From CALECP01 sp964389925 (GTDB lineage Bacteria > Chloroflexota > Anaerolineae > Promineifilales > Promineifilaceae): 64,000 bases of DNA. The stretch covers positions 39,596 through 103,595 of the forward strand of contig CAYMGE010000008.1 in assembly GCA_964389925.1 (NCBI GenBank). The letters run 5' to 3'. Of this stretch, positions 1 to 9,050 are shown piece by piece (position 1 is the stretch's first letter; each line of letters opens with the position of its first letter). The position numbers and the translations under genes were made by a program. The notes beneath the pieces were generated by a model. The model did no database searches. It was not told where the DNA came from and saw only the letters and a list, made by a program, of their open reading frames with translations.

Positions 1-1
1 G

Positions 2-1459
2 ATGGGTCATCACATGGTTGAAGATATGCGTGCGGTGCGTGAAGCATTGGACGCATTGACGTTGGAACAACACGGCATAGATGGCAAAGCGATTTATGTT
101 TATGGTGAAGGTTGGGACTTTGGCGAAGTACAAGGCGGTCAGCGCGGTGCAAATGCGACCCAGACACGGGTCGGTGGGTTGGGAATCGGCACATTTAACG
201 ACCGCATCCGAGATGGTCTGCGCGGTGGTAATCCGTTTGGCGGCTGGCAAGAACAAGGCTTTGCGACAGGTTTGTTGACTAATCCGAATGCAGTGGCAGA
301 CAGTCCTGCCGTGATGCAGAACAACCTGACAAAGTTTGCCGACTGGATTCGCGTTGGATTGGCAGGCAACTTAGCCAACTATACGTTTGTGGATCGCAAC
401 GGCAACATGGTGACAGGCCGCGAGGTTGACTACAATGGCTCGCCGACGGGATACACGGCCGACCCACAAGAGGTCATCAATTACGTTTCAGCACATGACA
501 ACGAGACGCTGTTTGATGCCATTCAGTATAAAGTTCCTGTCGAGATGTCTACGGCCGACCGCGCCAAAACCCAAATGTTTGCGCTCGACATGGTGATGTT
601 GGGGCAGGGGATTCCATTTTTCCATGCGGGCAGCGACCTGTTGCGCTCGAAGTCGATGGATCGAGACAGCTATAACAGCGGCGACTGGTTCAACCGCATT
701 GACTGGACATATCAAAGCAACAACTGGGCGACGGGTTTGCCGATTGCAGACAAAAACGAGAACAATTGGAACATTATCGCGCCATTGCTCGCAAATGAGT
801 CGATTGCACCTACGCCGGAAGACATTGCGGCGACACGCGATCATTTCCGCTTGATGGCGCAGGTGCGGCAAGCGTCGCCGCTGTTTAGGCTGAGAACGGC
901 CGAAGAGATCCAAAATCGTCTCGGCTTTCACAACACGGGTATTAATCAAGTGCCGGGCTTGATTGTGATGAGTCTGAGCGACGACGGAGATGTGCGGATT
1001 GACCCCAACTATAATAAGATCGTCGTTCTGTTCAATGGTCGCAACGAAGATGTGACCTTTACAGTTGAAGAGTTGGCGGGCGTGCAGATGAGCCTGCATC
1101 CGCTACTAGCAACGAGTTCGCGCGATACGTGGCTCAATGCACAGTTTAACGCCGGGACGTTCACCGTTCCCGCGCTGGCAACGACGATTTTTGTCCAAGC
1201 GGGTGATGCAAACACCGTTTTGGAGCCTGTTTTTGCGGTGACTGCGGCCGACGAGATAATGCCAAGCGAAGATAGTGAGGCACATTCGGCCGAGACCACC
1301 CATGACGAAGAAATATCTCAGGAGTATTCAGGTATGGACGTAGGAACATTTATAGCTTTGTTAGTCCCGTTTGGGATTCTCTTGCTCATTGCGCTCGTTA
1401 TTTTGCCAATCATTCTCATTGGCGGTTTCTGGATTGTGTCACAGAGCGAAGAAGATTAA
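2..1459 (+). CDS. pulA: Pullulanase-type alpha-1,6-glucosidase, C-terminal part (5' end outside window)
   Basis: Debranching enzyme of glycoside hydrolase family 13 that cuts alpha-1,6 bonds in pullulan, glycogen or starch. The window opens at MGHH; in the family the catalytic nucleophile Asp lies two residues before this Met, so it is outside the window. The general acid is visible as Glu36 in YGEGW and the third carboxylate region as HDNE at residues 165-168. After the catalytic and C-terminal beta domains comes an acidic Ser/Glu-rich linker (about residues 415-445), then a hydrophobic segment (about 448-479) and the short tail SQSEED. That suggests a surface enzyme held by a C-terminal membrane anchor. 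A terminator hairpin follows. Family assignment is secure; the anchor is inferred from hydrophobicity. Confidence 0.87.
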   Translation: MGHHMVEDMRAVREALDALTLEQHGIDGKAIYVYGEGWDFGEVQGGQRGANATQTRVGGLGIGTFNDRIRDGLRGGNPFGGWQEQGFATGLLTNPNAVADSPAVMQNNLTKFADWIRVGLAGNLANYTFVDRNGNMVTGREVDYNGSPTGYTADPQEVINYVSAHDNETLFDAIQYKVPVEMSTADRAKTQMFALDMVMLGQGIPFFHAGSDLLRSKSMDRDSYNSGDWFNRIDWTYQSNNWATGLPIADKNENNWNIIAPLLANESIAPTPEDIAATRDHFRLMAQVRQASPLFRLRTAEEIQNRLGFHNTGINQVPGLIVMSLSDDGDVRIDPNYNKIVVLFNGRNEDVTFTVEELAGVQMSLHPLLATSSRDTWLNAQFNAGTFTVPALATTIFVQAGDANTVLEPVFAVTAADEIMPSEDSEAHSAETTHDEEISQEYSGMDVGTFIALLVPFGILLLIALVILPIILIGGFWIVSQSEED

Positions 1460-1495
1460 ACAAGACCGCTAACGCAGCTTTATCTACTTAAAAAT

Positions 1496-1517
1496 GCCGA
1501 CCACAGGTCGGCGTTTT
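1496..1517 (+). terminator. Rho-independent terminator of pullulanase gene
   Basis: A perfect 7-bp stem GCCGACC/GGTCGGC (1496-1502 and 1506-1512) with a 3-nt loop is followed by GTTTTG and preceded by AAAA. It may serve both convergent genes. Confidence 0.7.
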
Positions 1518-1523
1518 GCGTTG

Positions 1524-3419
1524 TTATTGCGTGATAATTGGCAGATAGACAGTGTGGATGAAGCCGTCGCTGATGTCTCGGCCGATCCATAGCCCTGCCT
1601 CAGCATCTGCAATGTATGCTGTCATATTGACAATGGCAATGTCGTTTCCGCCCAATGTCCCAAACGTACTCGCAGTTGCCTCCTTTGTGGGGTTCAGCGG
1701 ATTGGCGAGATCAAAGATAGATAATTCACCTGTGCCAGTTGTTTCTGTGGCGATAAAAAGCTTATCGTCTGAGACAATCATCTTATGCCCAATACCGCCG
1801 ATCTCGTCAGAATCGACTCTGTTGGGGATCAGCGCATTTGAGTAGTCGATGGTAATTAACTGATAATCATCGGGTCGTGGCTCAAATGGCGAGTTATGCG
1901 ATGTGGTCACGTAGATCATATCATCGACGGGTAAAAGATCAGTGATGCCGTTCGTGTCAAGCTCAAACGCTGTTTCGACTGTACCCGTATCTAAGTTGAT
2001 GATATTCACCGTGTCTAGCGATGTGACGTATAGCAGATCATCGACGACAAAGCTGGTTGAAATTGATAAGTCAACCACGTGTTCTCTCACGTATATGGGA
2101 TTGTCGGGGTTAGAGACATCATACTCAAGAATTTTCTCAAAGCCTCTCGGTGTGATAAAAACACGCCCGCCTGCATAGCTCAACTGATGAGCCGCGCTAA
2201 AATCATACTCGATTGAGCCACGCTCAGTAAGTTGATGCGACGCGGTGAGTGAATAGACGATTAGCTTCTCACTGGTCGTCACATACAAAAATTCATCGAC
2301 CCACAGCATATCCTGTACATCCCCTTCTGCAATTACAGCCGTGTCTTCCAAGACAGGGGCTTGCCCTTCGTCCGTGAGCGAATAAGAGGACAGCAGTTTC
2401 TGTGCGCCATTATGAACGATTAGCCCCGTTTCAGTCGTTTCGACAAAGCTACCATAGGTGAGTGGAGATGTTTCGGTTTTTTGGATGAGGGGGGGATCGG
2501 CCGAAATATCAAGAAGCTGAAAACCAAATAGCCTGTGGGCGGTGACTGCATGAGTGCCATCAGCAGAGAAGGCACGTGCGTCTGCTAATAACTGATCAAA
2601 CGGGAGTTGCACAACGCTGCTAAACGTCGGATTTTGTGGCGTGCTAATGTCAAAGGAAAACAAGCTGTCTCCACCGCTAATATACAAATTGTCCCCATTT
2701 GCCTCCAATATGCCGACAGAATGAATGATAAAAACTTCGTGCAGTTTGACAAACAGTGGCACGGCGGGATCAGCTAACGAAAAAATGCTGATCCGTTCAG
2801 TCGAGTCAATGTCATAATTTCTAGTGTAAAGCGTGTCTCCCGCAATGGTGAAATTGTGCAGGTCACCGTTGAGTTGCGCTGTCAATTGAATCGAGGCTGG
2901 GTCTGATACGTCTACTACTTGTAGACCATCTGAAGGTGAACGACTATCTTTGCTCATGTAGACGTAGTTATCGTGCCGTACAATCTTGTCATAATGGTCT
3001 GTTTCAAAAAAGCCGATCTCGGCCGGTGCGCTCGGCGTGGTGACATCTATAACCCGCAACCCGCTTGGAACTGTCTCAGACGGCGAGATATGTCTAAAAT
3101 AACTTGCCAGATAAATCAGATTACCTGATTTGGCGAGATCACCCCCACCAGTTGTCGTAAATCGGCCGATGACAGTTGGGCTATTTGTTTGGCTCACGTC
3201 AACAATTGACATTTGATTTTGACTCACGATGTAAGCGTAGTTTCCGTCAACGAGCAGTGCAAAAATCGGTTCAGCATTTGGCACAATCTCGCCCAGTTGA
3301 ACGGGATTTGAGCTATCCGCAACATCATAGATGGCCAAACGCGCCCCTTCCGCCGTAAAGAGCGTGCTGCCCTGAATAACAACGTCGCGTACTTCGCCAC
3401 CGAGTTGTTGATGTGGCAC
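1524..3419 (-). CDS. LVIVD-repeat beta-propeller protein, probably secreted
   Basis: The 631-residue product read from GTG at 3419 consists of repeats of the LVIVD type, seen as LAIYDVADSSNP, MSIVDVSQTNSP, LRVIDVTTPSAP and LQVVDVSDPASI at 40-50 residue spacing. This repeat folds as a beta-propeller in cell-surface proteins. The chain ends in VYLPIITQ, like the short YLP-containing tails common on secreted Chloroflexota proteins (inference). No signal peptide follows the GTG. A good one lies directly upstream in the same frame but is separated by a TGA codon at 3425-3423, so the gene may be a nonsense-disrupted pseudogene, be read through, or be expressed from the GTG as a cytoplasmic protein. 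A sequencing error is also possible. The ligand is unknown. Confidence 0.75.
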   Translation of the reverse strand: MPHQQLGGEVRDVVIQGSTLFTAEGARLAIYDVADSSNPVQLGEIVPNAEPIFALLVDGNYAYIVSQNQMSIVDVSQTNSPTVIGRFTTTGGGDLAKSGNLIYLASYFRHISPSETVPSGLRVIDVTTPSAPAEIGFFETDHYDKIVRHDNYVYMSKDSRSPSDGLQVVDVSDPASIQLTAQLNGDLHNFTIAGDTLYTRNYDIDSTERISIFSLADPAVPLFVKLHEVFIIHSVGILEANGDNLYISGGDSLFSFDISTPQNPTFSSVVQLPFDQLLADARAFSADGTHAVTAHRLFGFQLLDISADPPLIQKTETSPLTYGSFVETTETGLIVHNGAQKLLSSYSLTDEGQAPVLEDTAVIAEGDVQDMLWVDEFLYVTTSEKLIVYSLTASHQLTERGSIEYDFSAAHQLSYAGGRVFITPRGFEKILEYDVSNPDNPIYVREHVVDLSISTSFVVDDLLYVTSLDTVNIINLDTGTVETAFELDTNGITDLLPVDDMIYVTTSHNSPFEPRPDDYQLITIDYSNALIPNRVDSDEIGGIGHKMIVSDDKLFIATETTGTGELSIFDLANPLNPTKEATASTFGTLGGNDIAIVNMTAYIADAEAGLWIGRDISDGFIHTVYLPIITQ

Positions 3420-3518
3420 TATTCATGATTGCTTGTTGTTGCTGAATGCGTGGCTGGTCATCGTTGCCACTAAGAGTAGCAAACTAAAAAAGAGAAATTT
3501 TGTATTTTTGGTGTTCAT
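3420..3518 (-). other. Detached signal peptide with in-frame TGA
   Basis: From ATG at 3518 the minus strand encodes MNTKNTK, then FLFFSLLLLVATM and TSHAFSNNKQS, a textbook secretion signal with basic n-region, hydrophobic core and small residues near a plausible cleavage site. It then meets TGA at 3425-3423. The next codons (ATA, then GTG at 3419) continue in the same frame into the propeller gene. The distance from ATG to GTG is 99 nt, so no frameshift is needed; a single base change would restore one open frame. Confidence 0.75.
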
Positions 3519-3677
3519 AGCGTGCAAAGTTTAGAATTTGACTGATACATGAAATTATAGGCAAATCAAAAGTGATGACGATGGCATATAACTGATTTGT
3601 AACCTAAACTGTGCAGATAGCGGAAAAAGTTGGTCAGGCGCGTTTAGATAGGTAAGATGAGCAAGGATGGTAATATT

Positions 3678-4346
3678 ATGAAAGAGAAAAGTTTTCCAGA
3701 TGGAACATTAAGTGCCTATTTAGACAATGATGTAGACGCAGAAACACGGCTTGCCATTGAGTCGGATGCTGATTTGATGAGGCAAGTTGCAGAATTGCGA
3801 GCGGCCGATGATATATTGAGACAGCGGTTGGGCAATCGGCCGAAACCCACCCCCCTCCAAATTGGCGAAGCCGCCCTAAACATGGGGTCTGTCGAGCTAA
3901 CCCGTGAACCACACGGTCAACGCCAAGCCAAACTGTTACGGGAATTTTGGGCTTCACTCGAACCCACACCCGTTAAGATCCCCTCGCTGCTGGAAAGAAC
4001 GCGCTTATTTGTTGCTGAACTGATTTCTAGCAGCAATCAGCCTGCCCTAGCCTTTGGTTTGCGCGGCGCACAAGAGGGAATTTATATGGCGGGCGACTAC
4101 CAAATCGTGATCGAGACGGATACAGACTTTGATGATCCCACTCGCATGGCTCTGTCTGGGTTGGTGATGGGGATAGAGAATGAGAGACTCTCGGCCGATC
4201 TTTGGCGCGACGATGCCAGCGCAAAATTGACCACGCCCTTAGATGAGTTTGGCAATTTTACCTTCGACCAACTAGAATCAGGCCAGTATGAATTGCTGAT
4301 TACGGGTCAATCACTCACGATACACGTTCCGAACCTAGAATTATAA
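3678..4346 (+). CDS. Anti-sigma-factor-like protein without zinc ligands
   Basis: Residues 8-60 (LSAYLDNDVDAETRLAIESD and the following Arg-rich helix) resemble the N-terminal fold of ECF anti-sigma factors, but the His/Cys ligands of the zinc version are absent. The C-terminal about 90 residues (GLVMGIENERLSADLW, then FGNFTFDQLESGQYELLI) look like a carboxypeptidase-regulatory-type beta-sandwich. There is no membrane segment, so it is probably cytoplasmic. ATG 3678 is chosen because AAGGA lies 10 nt upstream; ATG 3657 in the same frame would add seven residues. It stands 37 nt before the TPR-CHAT gene and likely shares its transcript. No sigma gene is adjacent. A role as regulator or adaptor of the protease pair is inference. 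Confidence 0.55.
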   Translation: MKEKSFPDGTLSAYLDNDVDAETRLAIESDADLMRQVAELRAADDILRQRLGNRPKPTPLQIGEAALNMGSVELTREPHGQRQAKLLREFWASLEPTPVKIPSLLERTRLFVAELISSSNQPALAFGLRGAQEGIYMAGDYQIVIETDTDFDDPTRMALSGLVMGIENERLSADLWRDDASAKLTTPLDEFGNFTFDQLESGQYELLITGQSLTIHVPNLEL

Positions 4347-4383
4347 TGATCGCCAGCGTTATGTTGGCGACTTTGCCGACATA

Positions 4384-7188
4384 ATGCAATCGTTGGTTGA
4401 TGTTTTATTGCAACTTGAAAGTGATGATGAACAGGCGGCGTTTCTGCGTGCAAATGTGGCAGATGCGGCCGAAATCGCCACCCAGCTAAAAACTCACGCC
4501 GATGGCGCATTGCGAACAGCCCTCGAACAAGCTACACGCTGTGCTAATTTACTCCATCTTCTGTCTGGTATTGCGAATACGCCCACCTTTACCGCGCTCG
4601 CTCACCGCGTCGAGGGAAACGTCGCCATCTTTGGTGGGGGCGACTATGAATTGGCGGTCGCTAAGTTTGAGGATGCGGCGACCATCTATGCAGCGGCCGG
4701 CGAGAAACTAGCGTGGGCGAGCAGTCAGATAGGGACGGTTGCCTGTTTGAGCTATTTGGGGAGATCGGCCGAAGCCCTCATCCTCGCCGCCAAAGTCCGC
4801 GCAATTTTAGAAAAACATGGCGACTGGAACCGCCTCTTTCAGCTTGTGACCAATCTCTCCGTTCTGCACAATCGACAAGGTGATGTCAAGCAGGCGGTGA
4901 TGCTCTTGGATGAAGCGCGTCAGCTTGCAACCAGTCATGCGCTACCACAGCATTACCTCGCCGCCGTTCAGCTTAATCGCGCCCGCATGTTGCTCAATTT
5001 GGGCGAACTGTCTGAGGCAGAGCAGGCAGCTCAAAACGCAGAGCAGATATTTACGGAGACAAAACAGACGATTTCGGCCGCACGCGCCCAGCAAGTTCGC
5101 GCCCTCGCTTACCTCAATCAGGGGCGGTACAACGAATCACTGACCCTATTTGACCATGCGCGGGCTGCCTATCTTGAGGATGATCGCGCCGAAGATATGT
5201 TGTGGAGCGAACTATGGGCATTGCCAGCGTTGCTAGAGTTGGGGCAGTATGAGCGTGCGCTGACGCTCACCCAGTCGATTGAGGCGTATTTTCTCCAGCG
5301 CAACGTGCGACAAGGGCTAGCTGCTGTCATCCGCCATGCCGCGGTCGCCCATGCGGGGTTAAACCAATTTGCGGCCGCACATGAGGCGATGGTGCGAGCG
5401 CAAACACTTTGCCAAGAAAATAACGACCCACTGCAAGAAGCCCTTTGCCAATTAGAACAGGCGACACTCTTTTTGCGCCAACAGGATGCAGAGACGGCAC
5501 TACAGTTGGCAACGCGCAGTGGGGAAACATTTCACACCAACGCTCATCAGTTGCGTGACGCGCAAGCACAAATGATCCGCGCTCAAGCCTTTGCAAAACT
5601 CGGCGATAGCGAGGGCGCACTTGCCATCTTGCAGCGGATTGAGCCAACGGCACAGGCACGGCAGTCATTGTGGCTACTGCATCAAATTTATGCGTTGCGC
5701 GGTCATCTCACACAATCACTTGCTGCCTATGAGGTCGCGCTCGATATGTTGGAACAGCTGCGCGGCCGATTAATCACAGAGTTTCGCGCTGACTTTCTGC
5801 ATGATAAACAGCAGATTTATGAGGAGGCGGTAGCGGCGGCGGTCTCGGCCGATGCGCTGCCCCAGGCATTAGAATGGGTCGAACGTGCCAAATCGCGTGC
5901 GCTGGTTGAGATGATCGGACAGCGCGTCGATTTGCGGATTCAGCCGCGCTCGGCTGAAGACATCAATCGAGCGGCCGAGATCGAGGCATTGCAATCACGT
6001 CGCAACGCTGTCTATCGCAAGTGGGCATACACGTCACGCGAGGATAACGCAAAAACACGGCAACAACTGCAAACCCTCGAAATGGAAATCACCGAACGCT
6101 GGCATCAACTCTTGGTTCACAATAGCGACTATGCGCGAGATGCGTCGCTGACGCGGGTGCGTTCTGAGCCGATTCAGCCCTATTTGGCGGCCGAAACACT
6201 GCTCATCGACTGTTTTACAATTGGTGAGGACATCTTATTCTTTTTAGTAAGCCAAAATGAGTTGGATGTTGTTCGTTTGCCACGCGGTGTGCGACGTGTG
6301 GCAAAGTTGATGCGGATGTTTAATCTCAACATCAAGGCAACCTCAACCGCAGACCCTGCGCGAGTGCCACACTTGTTGCGGTCGGCACGGAAGCTGTTGG
6401 GACAGTTGTATGAGGTGTTGATTCGGCCGATAGCCCCCCAAATAAAAGCCTATTCCCACCTCCTCATCGTGCCACACAATGCTGCCTTGCACTATCTGCC
6501 ATTTCAAGCGTTATTTGACGGTGAATGCTATCTTGGACAGCGTTATGAGATTAGCTATTTGCCCAGCGCAGCCCTACTTGCCTACCAAACAGAGCGAACT
6601 TGCACAAATGGTACAGCTATCGCTTACGGCTACAGTAATGAGAGCCATCTGCCCCACGCTGCGGAGGAAGCAAAGCGCATCGCCGCGCTGTTAGGCGGTC
6701 GCGCATTGATAGAGCAGGCGGCGACACTTGAGGCGGTAAAGAGGGGGGCTGGCTCGGCCGAATTTCTGCATTTCTCGACTCATGGTGATTTCAACCAAGC
6801 CAACCCATTATTCTCCGGTCTCGCGCTTTCTGATGGACAACTCAGCACACTCGACATCTTTAACCTGCGTCTAAATGCGTCACTTGTCACGTTGAGCGCG
6901 TGCCAGACGGGGCGCAGCGTTGTCAAAGGCGGCAATGAGTTGATGGGGTTAATGCGGGCATTTCTCTACGCAGGTGCGGACTCTTTATTGCTGGGTCTGT
7001 GGCAAGTCAACGATTTAGCGACACTGCGCTGGATGGAGACGTTTTATTGCGCCCTACAGGATAACCAAACAAAATCGCAGGCATTGCAAACGACCTATAC
7101 AACCTTTATTGAAGGGACAAATCTACCCGCGCACTATCAACATCCTTATTTTTGGTCGCCTTTCTTTCTCGTTGGCAAAACCAAATGA
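4384..7188 (+). CDS. TPR-CHAT caspase-like protease
   Basis: A 934-residue protein in two halves. Residues about 60-460 carry roughly ten tetratricopeptide repeats with alternating G/A/Y/L pattern, such as GDYELAVAKFEDAATIY and GDVKQAVMLLDEARQLA. A charged helical linker (about 480-590) leads to a C-terminal CHAT peptidase domain (about 600-933). The catalytic pair of the caspase/separase clan is intact: His800 in HFSTHGDF and Cys840 in LSACQTG. TPR-CHAT proteins are known as proteases gated by a partner, including Csx29 that works with Cas7-11 and proteases next to bacterial gasdermins. Here there is no Cas gene or recognisable gasdermin nearby; the neighbours are an anti-sigma-like gene and a subtilase. 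Substrate unknown. Confidence 0.88.
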   Translation: MQSLVDVLLQLESDDEQAAFLRANVADAAEIATQLKTHADGALRTALEQATRCANLLHLLSGIANTPTFTALAHRVEGNVAIFGGGDYELAVAKFEDAATIYAAAGEKLAWASSQIGTVACLSYLGRSAEALILAAKVRAILEKHGDWNRLFQLVTNLSVLHNRQGDVKQAVMLLDEARQLATSHALPQHYLAAVQLNRARMLLNLGELSEAEQAAQNAEQIFTETKQTISAARAQQVRALAYLNQGRYNESLTLFDHARAAYLEDDRAEDMLWSELWALPALLELGQYERALTLTQSIEAYFLQRNVRQGLAAVIRHAAVAHAGLNQFAAAHEAMVRAQTLCQENNDPLQEALCQLEQATLFLRQQDAETALQLATRSGETFHTNAHQLRDAQAQMIRAQAFAKLGDSEGALAILQRIEPTAQARQSLWLLHQIYALRGHLTQSLAAYEVALDMLEQLRGRLITEFRADFLHDKQQIYEEAVAAAVSADALPQALEWVERAKSRALVEMIGQRVDLRIQPRSAEDINRAAEIEALQSRRNAVYRKWAYTSREDNAKTRQQLQTLEMEITERWHQLLVHNSDYARDASLTRVRSEPIQPYLAAETLLIDCFTIGEDILFFLVSQNELDVVRLPRGVRRVAKLMRMFNLNIKATSTADPARVPHLLRSARKLLGQLYEVLIRPIAPQIKAYSHLLIVPHNAALHYLPFQALFDGECYLGQRYEISYLPSAALLAYQTERTCTNGTAIAYGYSNESHLPHAAEEAKRIAALLGGRALIEQAATLEAVKRGAGSAEFLHFSTHGDFNQANPLFSGLALSDGQLSTLDIFNLRLNASLVTLSACQTGRSVVKGGNELMGLMRAFLYAGADSLLLGLWQVNDLATLRWMETFYCALQDNQTKSQALQTTYTTFIEGTNLPAHYQHPYFWSPFFLVGKTK

Positions 7189-7244
7189 CGCTGGAAAAAC
7201 AGTGGTTCTGTCGTTTATATAACAGTCATCGTAAGGAATTTTCA

Positions 7245-9002
7245 ATGAACGCAAATCGACCCAAGATTTTATTATTATCTTTTCTCTCGCTTGTCTTGTG
7301 TGTGCTGCTCTGGCAAAGCGTCGTGGTTAGCTCGGCCGATTCAACCGTCTATCGCTTCGTCGCGCTGGCTGGCAATGAGGAGCAGGTTGATCAAGCGGCC
7401 GAACCCTTTCTAGCTGACGGTCATCTCAAATATGTGCGTGAATATGGCGCAGCATCCGCCAGCTATCAGGCTGAAGCACCAAACGACAATGGCTCGCTTC
7501 CAAACCAGTTTAATATCAAGCTCTATCAGGTGATGACGACCACGCCCCACATCAATGCCGTTGTTGCCGAGGTCTATAGCAAAGTTGAAAGCTATCCGGA
7601 GGTTCAAGCTGAGAAAGATATTTCTTATCTTGCCTACGTACCAAACCAACTACTTTTGAATGGGACATGTGCGGATGTTGCAGCTATCTCAAAGGAAGTT
7701 GGTCTATCTCCTGTGCATGGGGTGGAGCCGGCCGAATTCATCACGCCCACAGGCTGTTTCTCAGTGGGTCTTTTTCAAAGTCTTCCAGATAAGAATGTTG
7801 CAGAATCAGTCACCGCCGTTAATTTGTTTATCGATAATAGTCAAATCGGTGATGCCTACGCACAGCCGAACCAGTTCACGATGGGTTTCCCTAGTGGCGA
7901 TTACATCTTTGGCAGCCCCGCCGGTATGGCAACCCCCGGCAGCACCACCTTGACCCTGCCCAAATCACCCTTTGCGGGGCAGACAGGACAGGAAATAGCC
8001 GTTGTCTTATTTGATACATCCCCCTACGTCAACGCGCCGGCTATTAGTACTCAAGTGGTGAACGGTGTCGACATCACGGTTGATCAAAGTTTGCCATTGC
8101 CCGCCAACTTGCCATTTTCAGGCCAATCCGTTGTTGGCTCGCATGGCACAGTTGTCGCTACCCCTGTGACCCATTATGCGCCGAACAGCGATATATATTT
8201 GATGCGAACTCTGAGCCTAGATGGAATTGGCACAGAATTTATGCTCATTCGAGCGATTGTCCAAATGCGTGATCATTTGCTTGCCAGCGCCGATAAATAT
8301 CAAGGTGTTATTTTTAATTATAGTCTAGGAGTTGAAGAGGAAGTGTATGTCGATCCGCTCTCTGCACTCGCACGAACGCTTGATCTGGTTCACGAGACAA
8401 ATATCTTTCAAGTTGCGGCCGCAGGCAATAACTCTGCATGGCGGTTTGTGCCACAAGATGCAAACTTGCCCGCTAGCCATCCGAATGTTTTCGCAGTGAC
8501 GGCAACTGCCCCAGGCAATAAGTTGGCGTGTTATGCAAATAAGGGGGATATTGCTACGTGGGGTGGAGGTGACCCGCGCAGCGCACCCGGCCCCTGTCTG
8601 CCCAACAAAATTGTGAGCGATTGCGCGGCAGGTCTGCGCGGCGGCTGTCTGACGGGCGTTGACCCACACTCGCCAAATGGTTGGGCGTATGCGGTTGGGA
8701 CATCATTTGCGTCGCCCATCATTGCTGGCATGGCTGCCCAGCGAATGGAGTTGATGGGGCCTCCGCGTTCTGAGCTTTGGATTCGGCCGACTGCCGCCCG
8801 CACCGAAATGGAGCTTGTCGCAACGCCTGACGAGACAGAAATGGGCAGTGGTTACATTGGTGACTTTGAAATCCCCACAAGCGTGGGTCTATCAAATGTG
8901 CAGCAGGTGCGAGACAGACAACTCGACATCCTAACAATTTTCGTCGGTATTCTGACGCTCTACTTGGTTTTTTCGCCCAAAGTTGAGAAGATACGCCAAT
9001 AG
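7245..9002 (+). CDS. S8 subtilisin-like serine protease with C-terminal membrane anchor
   Basis: This 585-residue protein starts at ATG 7245, chosen because AAGGAA sits 6 nt upstream and the first 35 residues form a signal peptide (MNANRPK then LLLSFLSLVLCVLL). The triad is complete: Asp257 in VVLFDTS, His300 in GSHGTVVA and Ser487 in VGTSFASP, with the oxyanion Asn in AAAGNN. Residues 35-220 form an N-terminal region of unknown fold. A hydrophobic stretch near the C-terminus (DILTIFVGILTLYLVF) followed by basic residues should anchor it in the membrane with the protease outside. It follows the CHAT gene by 56 nt and is probably co-transcribed, suggesting a cytoplasmic and an extracytoplasmic protease acting in one pathway (inference). 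Confidence 0.88.
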   Translation: MNANRPKILLLSFLSLVLCVLLWQSVVVSSADSTVYRFVALAGNEEQVDQAAEPFLADGHLKYVREYGAASASYQAEAPNDNGSLPNQFNIKLYQVMTTTPHINAVVAEVYSKVESYPEVQAEKDISYLAYVPNQLLLNGTCADVAAISKEVGLSPVHGVEPAEFITPTGCFSVGLFQSLPDKNVAESVTAVNLFIDNSQIGDAYAQPNQFTMGFPSGDYIFGSPAGMATPGSTTLTLPKSPFAGQTGQEIAVVLFDTSPYVNAPAISTQVVNGVDITVDQSLPLPANLPFSGQSVVGSHGTVVATPVTHYAPNSDIYLMRTLSLDGIGTEFMLIRAIVQMRDHLLASADKYQGVIFNYSLGVEEEVYVDPLSALARTLDLVHETNIFQVAAAGNNSAWRFVPQDANLPASHPNVFAVTATAPGNKLACYANKGDIATWGGGDPRSAPGPCLPNKIVSDCAAGLRGGCLTGVDPHSPNGWAYAVGTSFASPIIAGMAAQRMELMGPPRSELWIRPTAARTEMELVATPDETEMGSGYIGDFEIPTSVGLSNVQQVRDRQLDILTIFVGILTLYLVFSPKVEKIRQ

Positions 9003-9013
9003 ATGTTTTACTC

Positions 9014-9039
9014 GGAGATTTCACCTTAGTGAAATCTCC
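9014..9039 (+). terminator. Perfect 11-bp hairpin between subtilase and SDR gene
   Basis: GGAGATTTCAC at 9014-9024 pairs perfectly with GTGAAATCTCC at 9029-9039 across the loop CTTA. No T-run follows, so it may be a weak terminator, an mRNA 3' end protector or a protein site. Confidence 0.45.
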
Positions 9040-9050
9040 CACACAAAATT

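Noticed and set aside
488..1099. A 203-codon open frame antisense to the pullulanase gene
   Set aside because: It mirrors the third-position pattern of the sense gene, has no ribosome site and no family resemblance.
3423..3425. TGA as a selenocysteine codon in the beta-propeller gene
   Set aside because: No SECIS-like hairpin or selenoprotein context; the position is a linker after the signal peptide where Sec is not expected.
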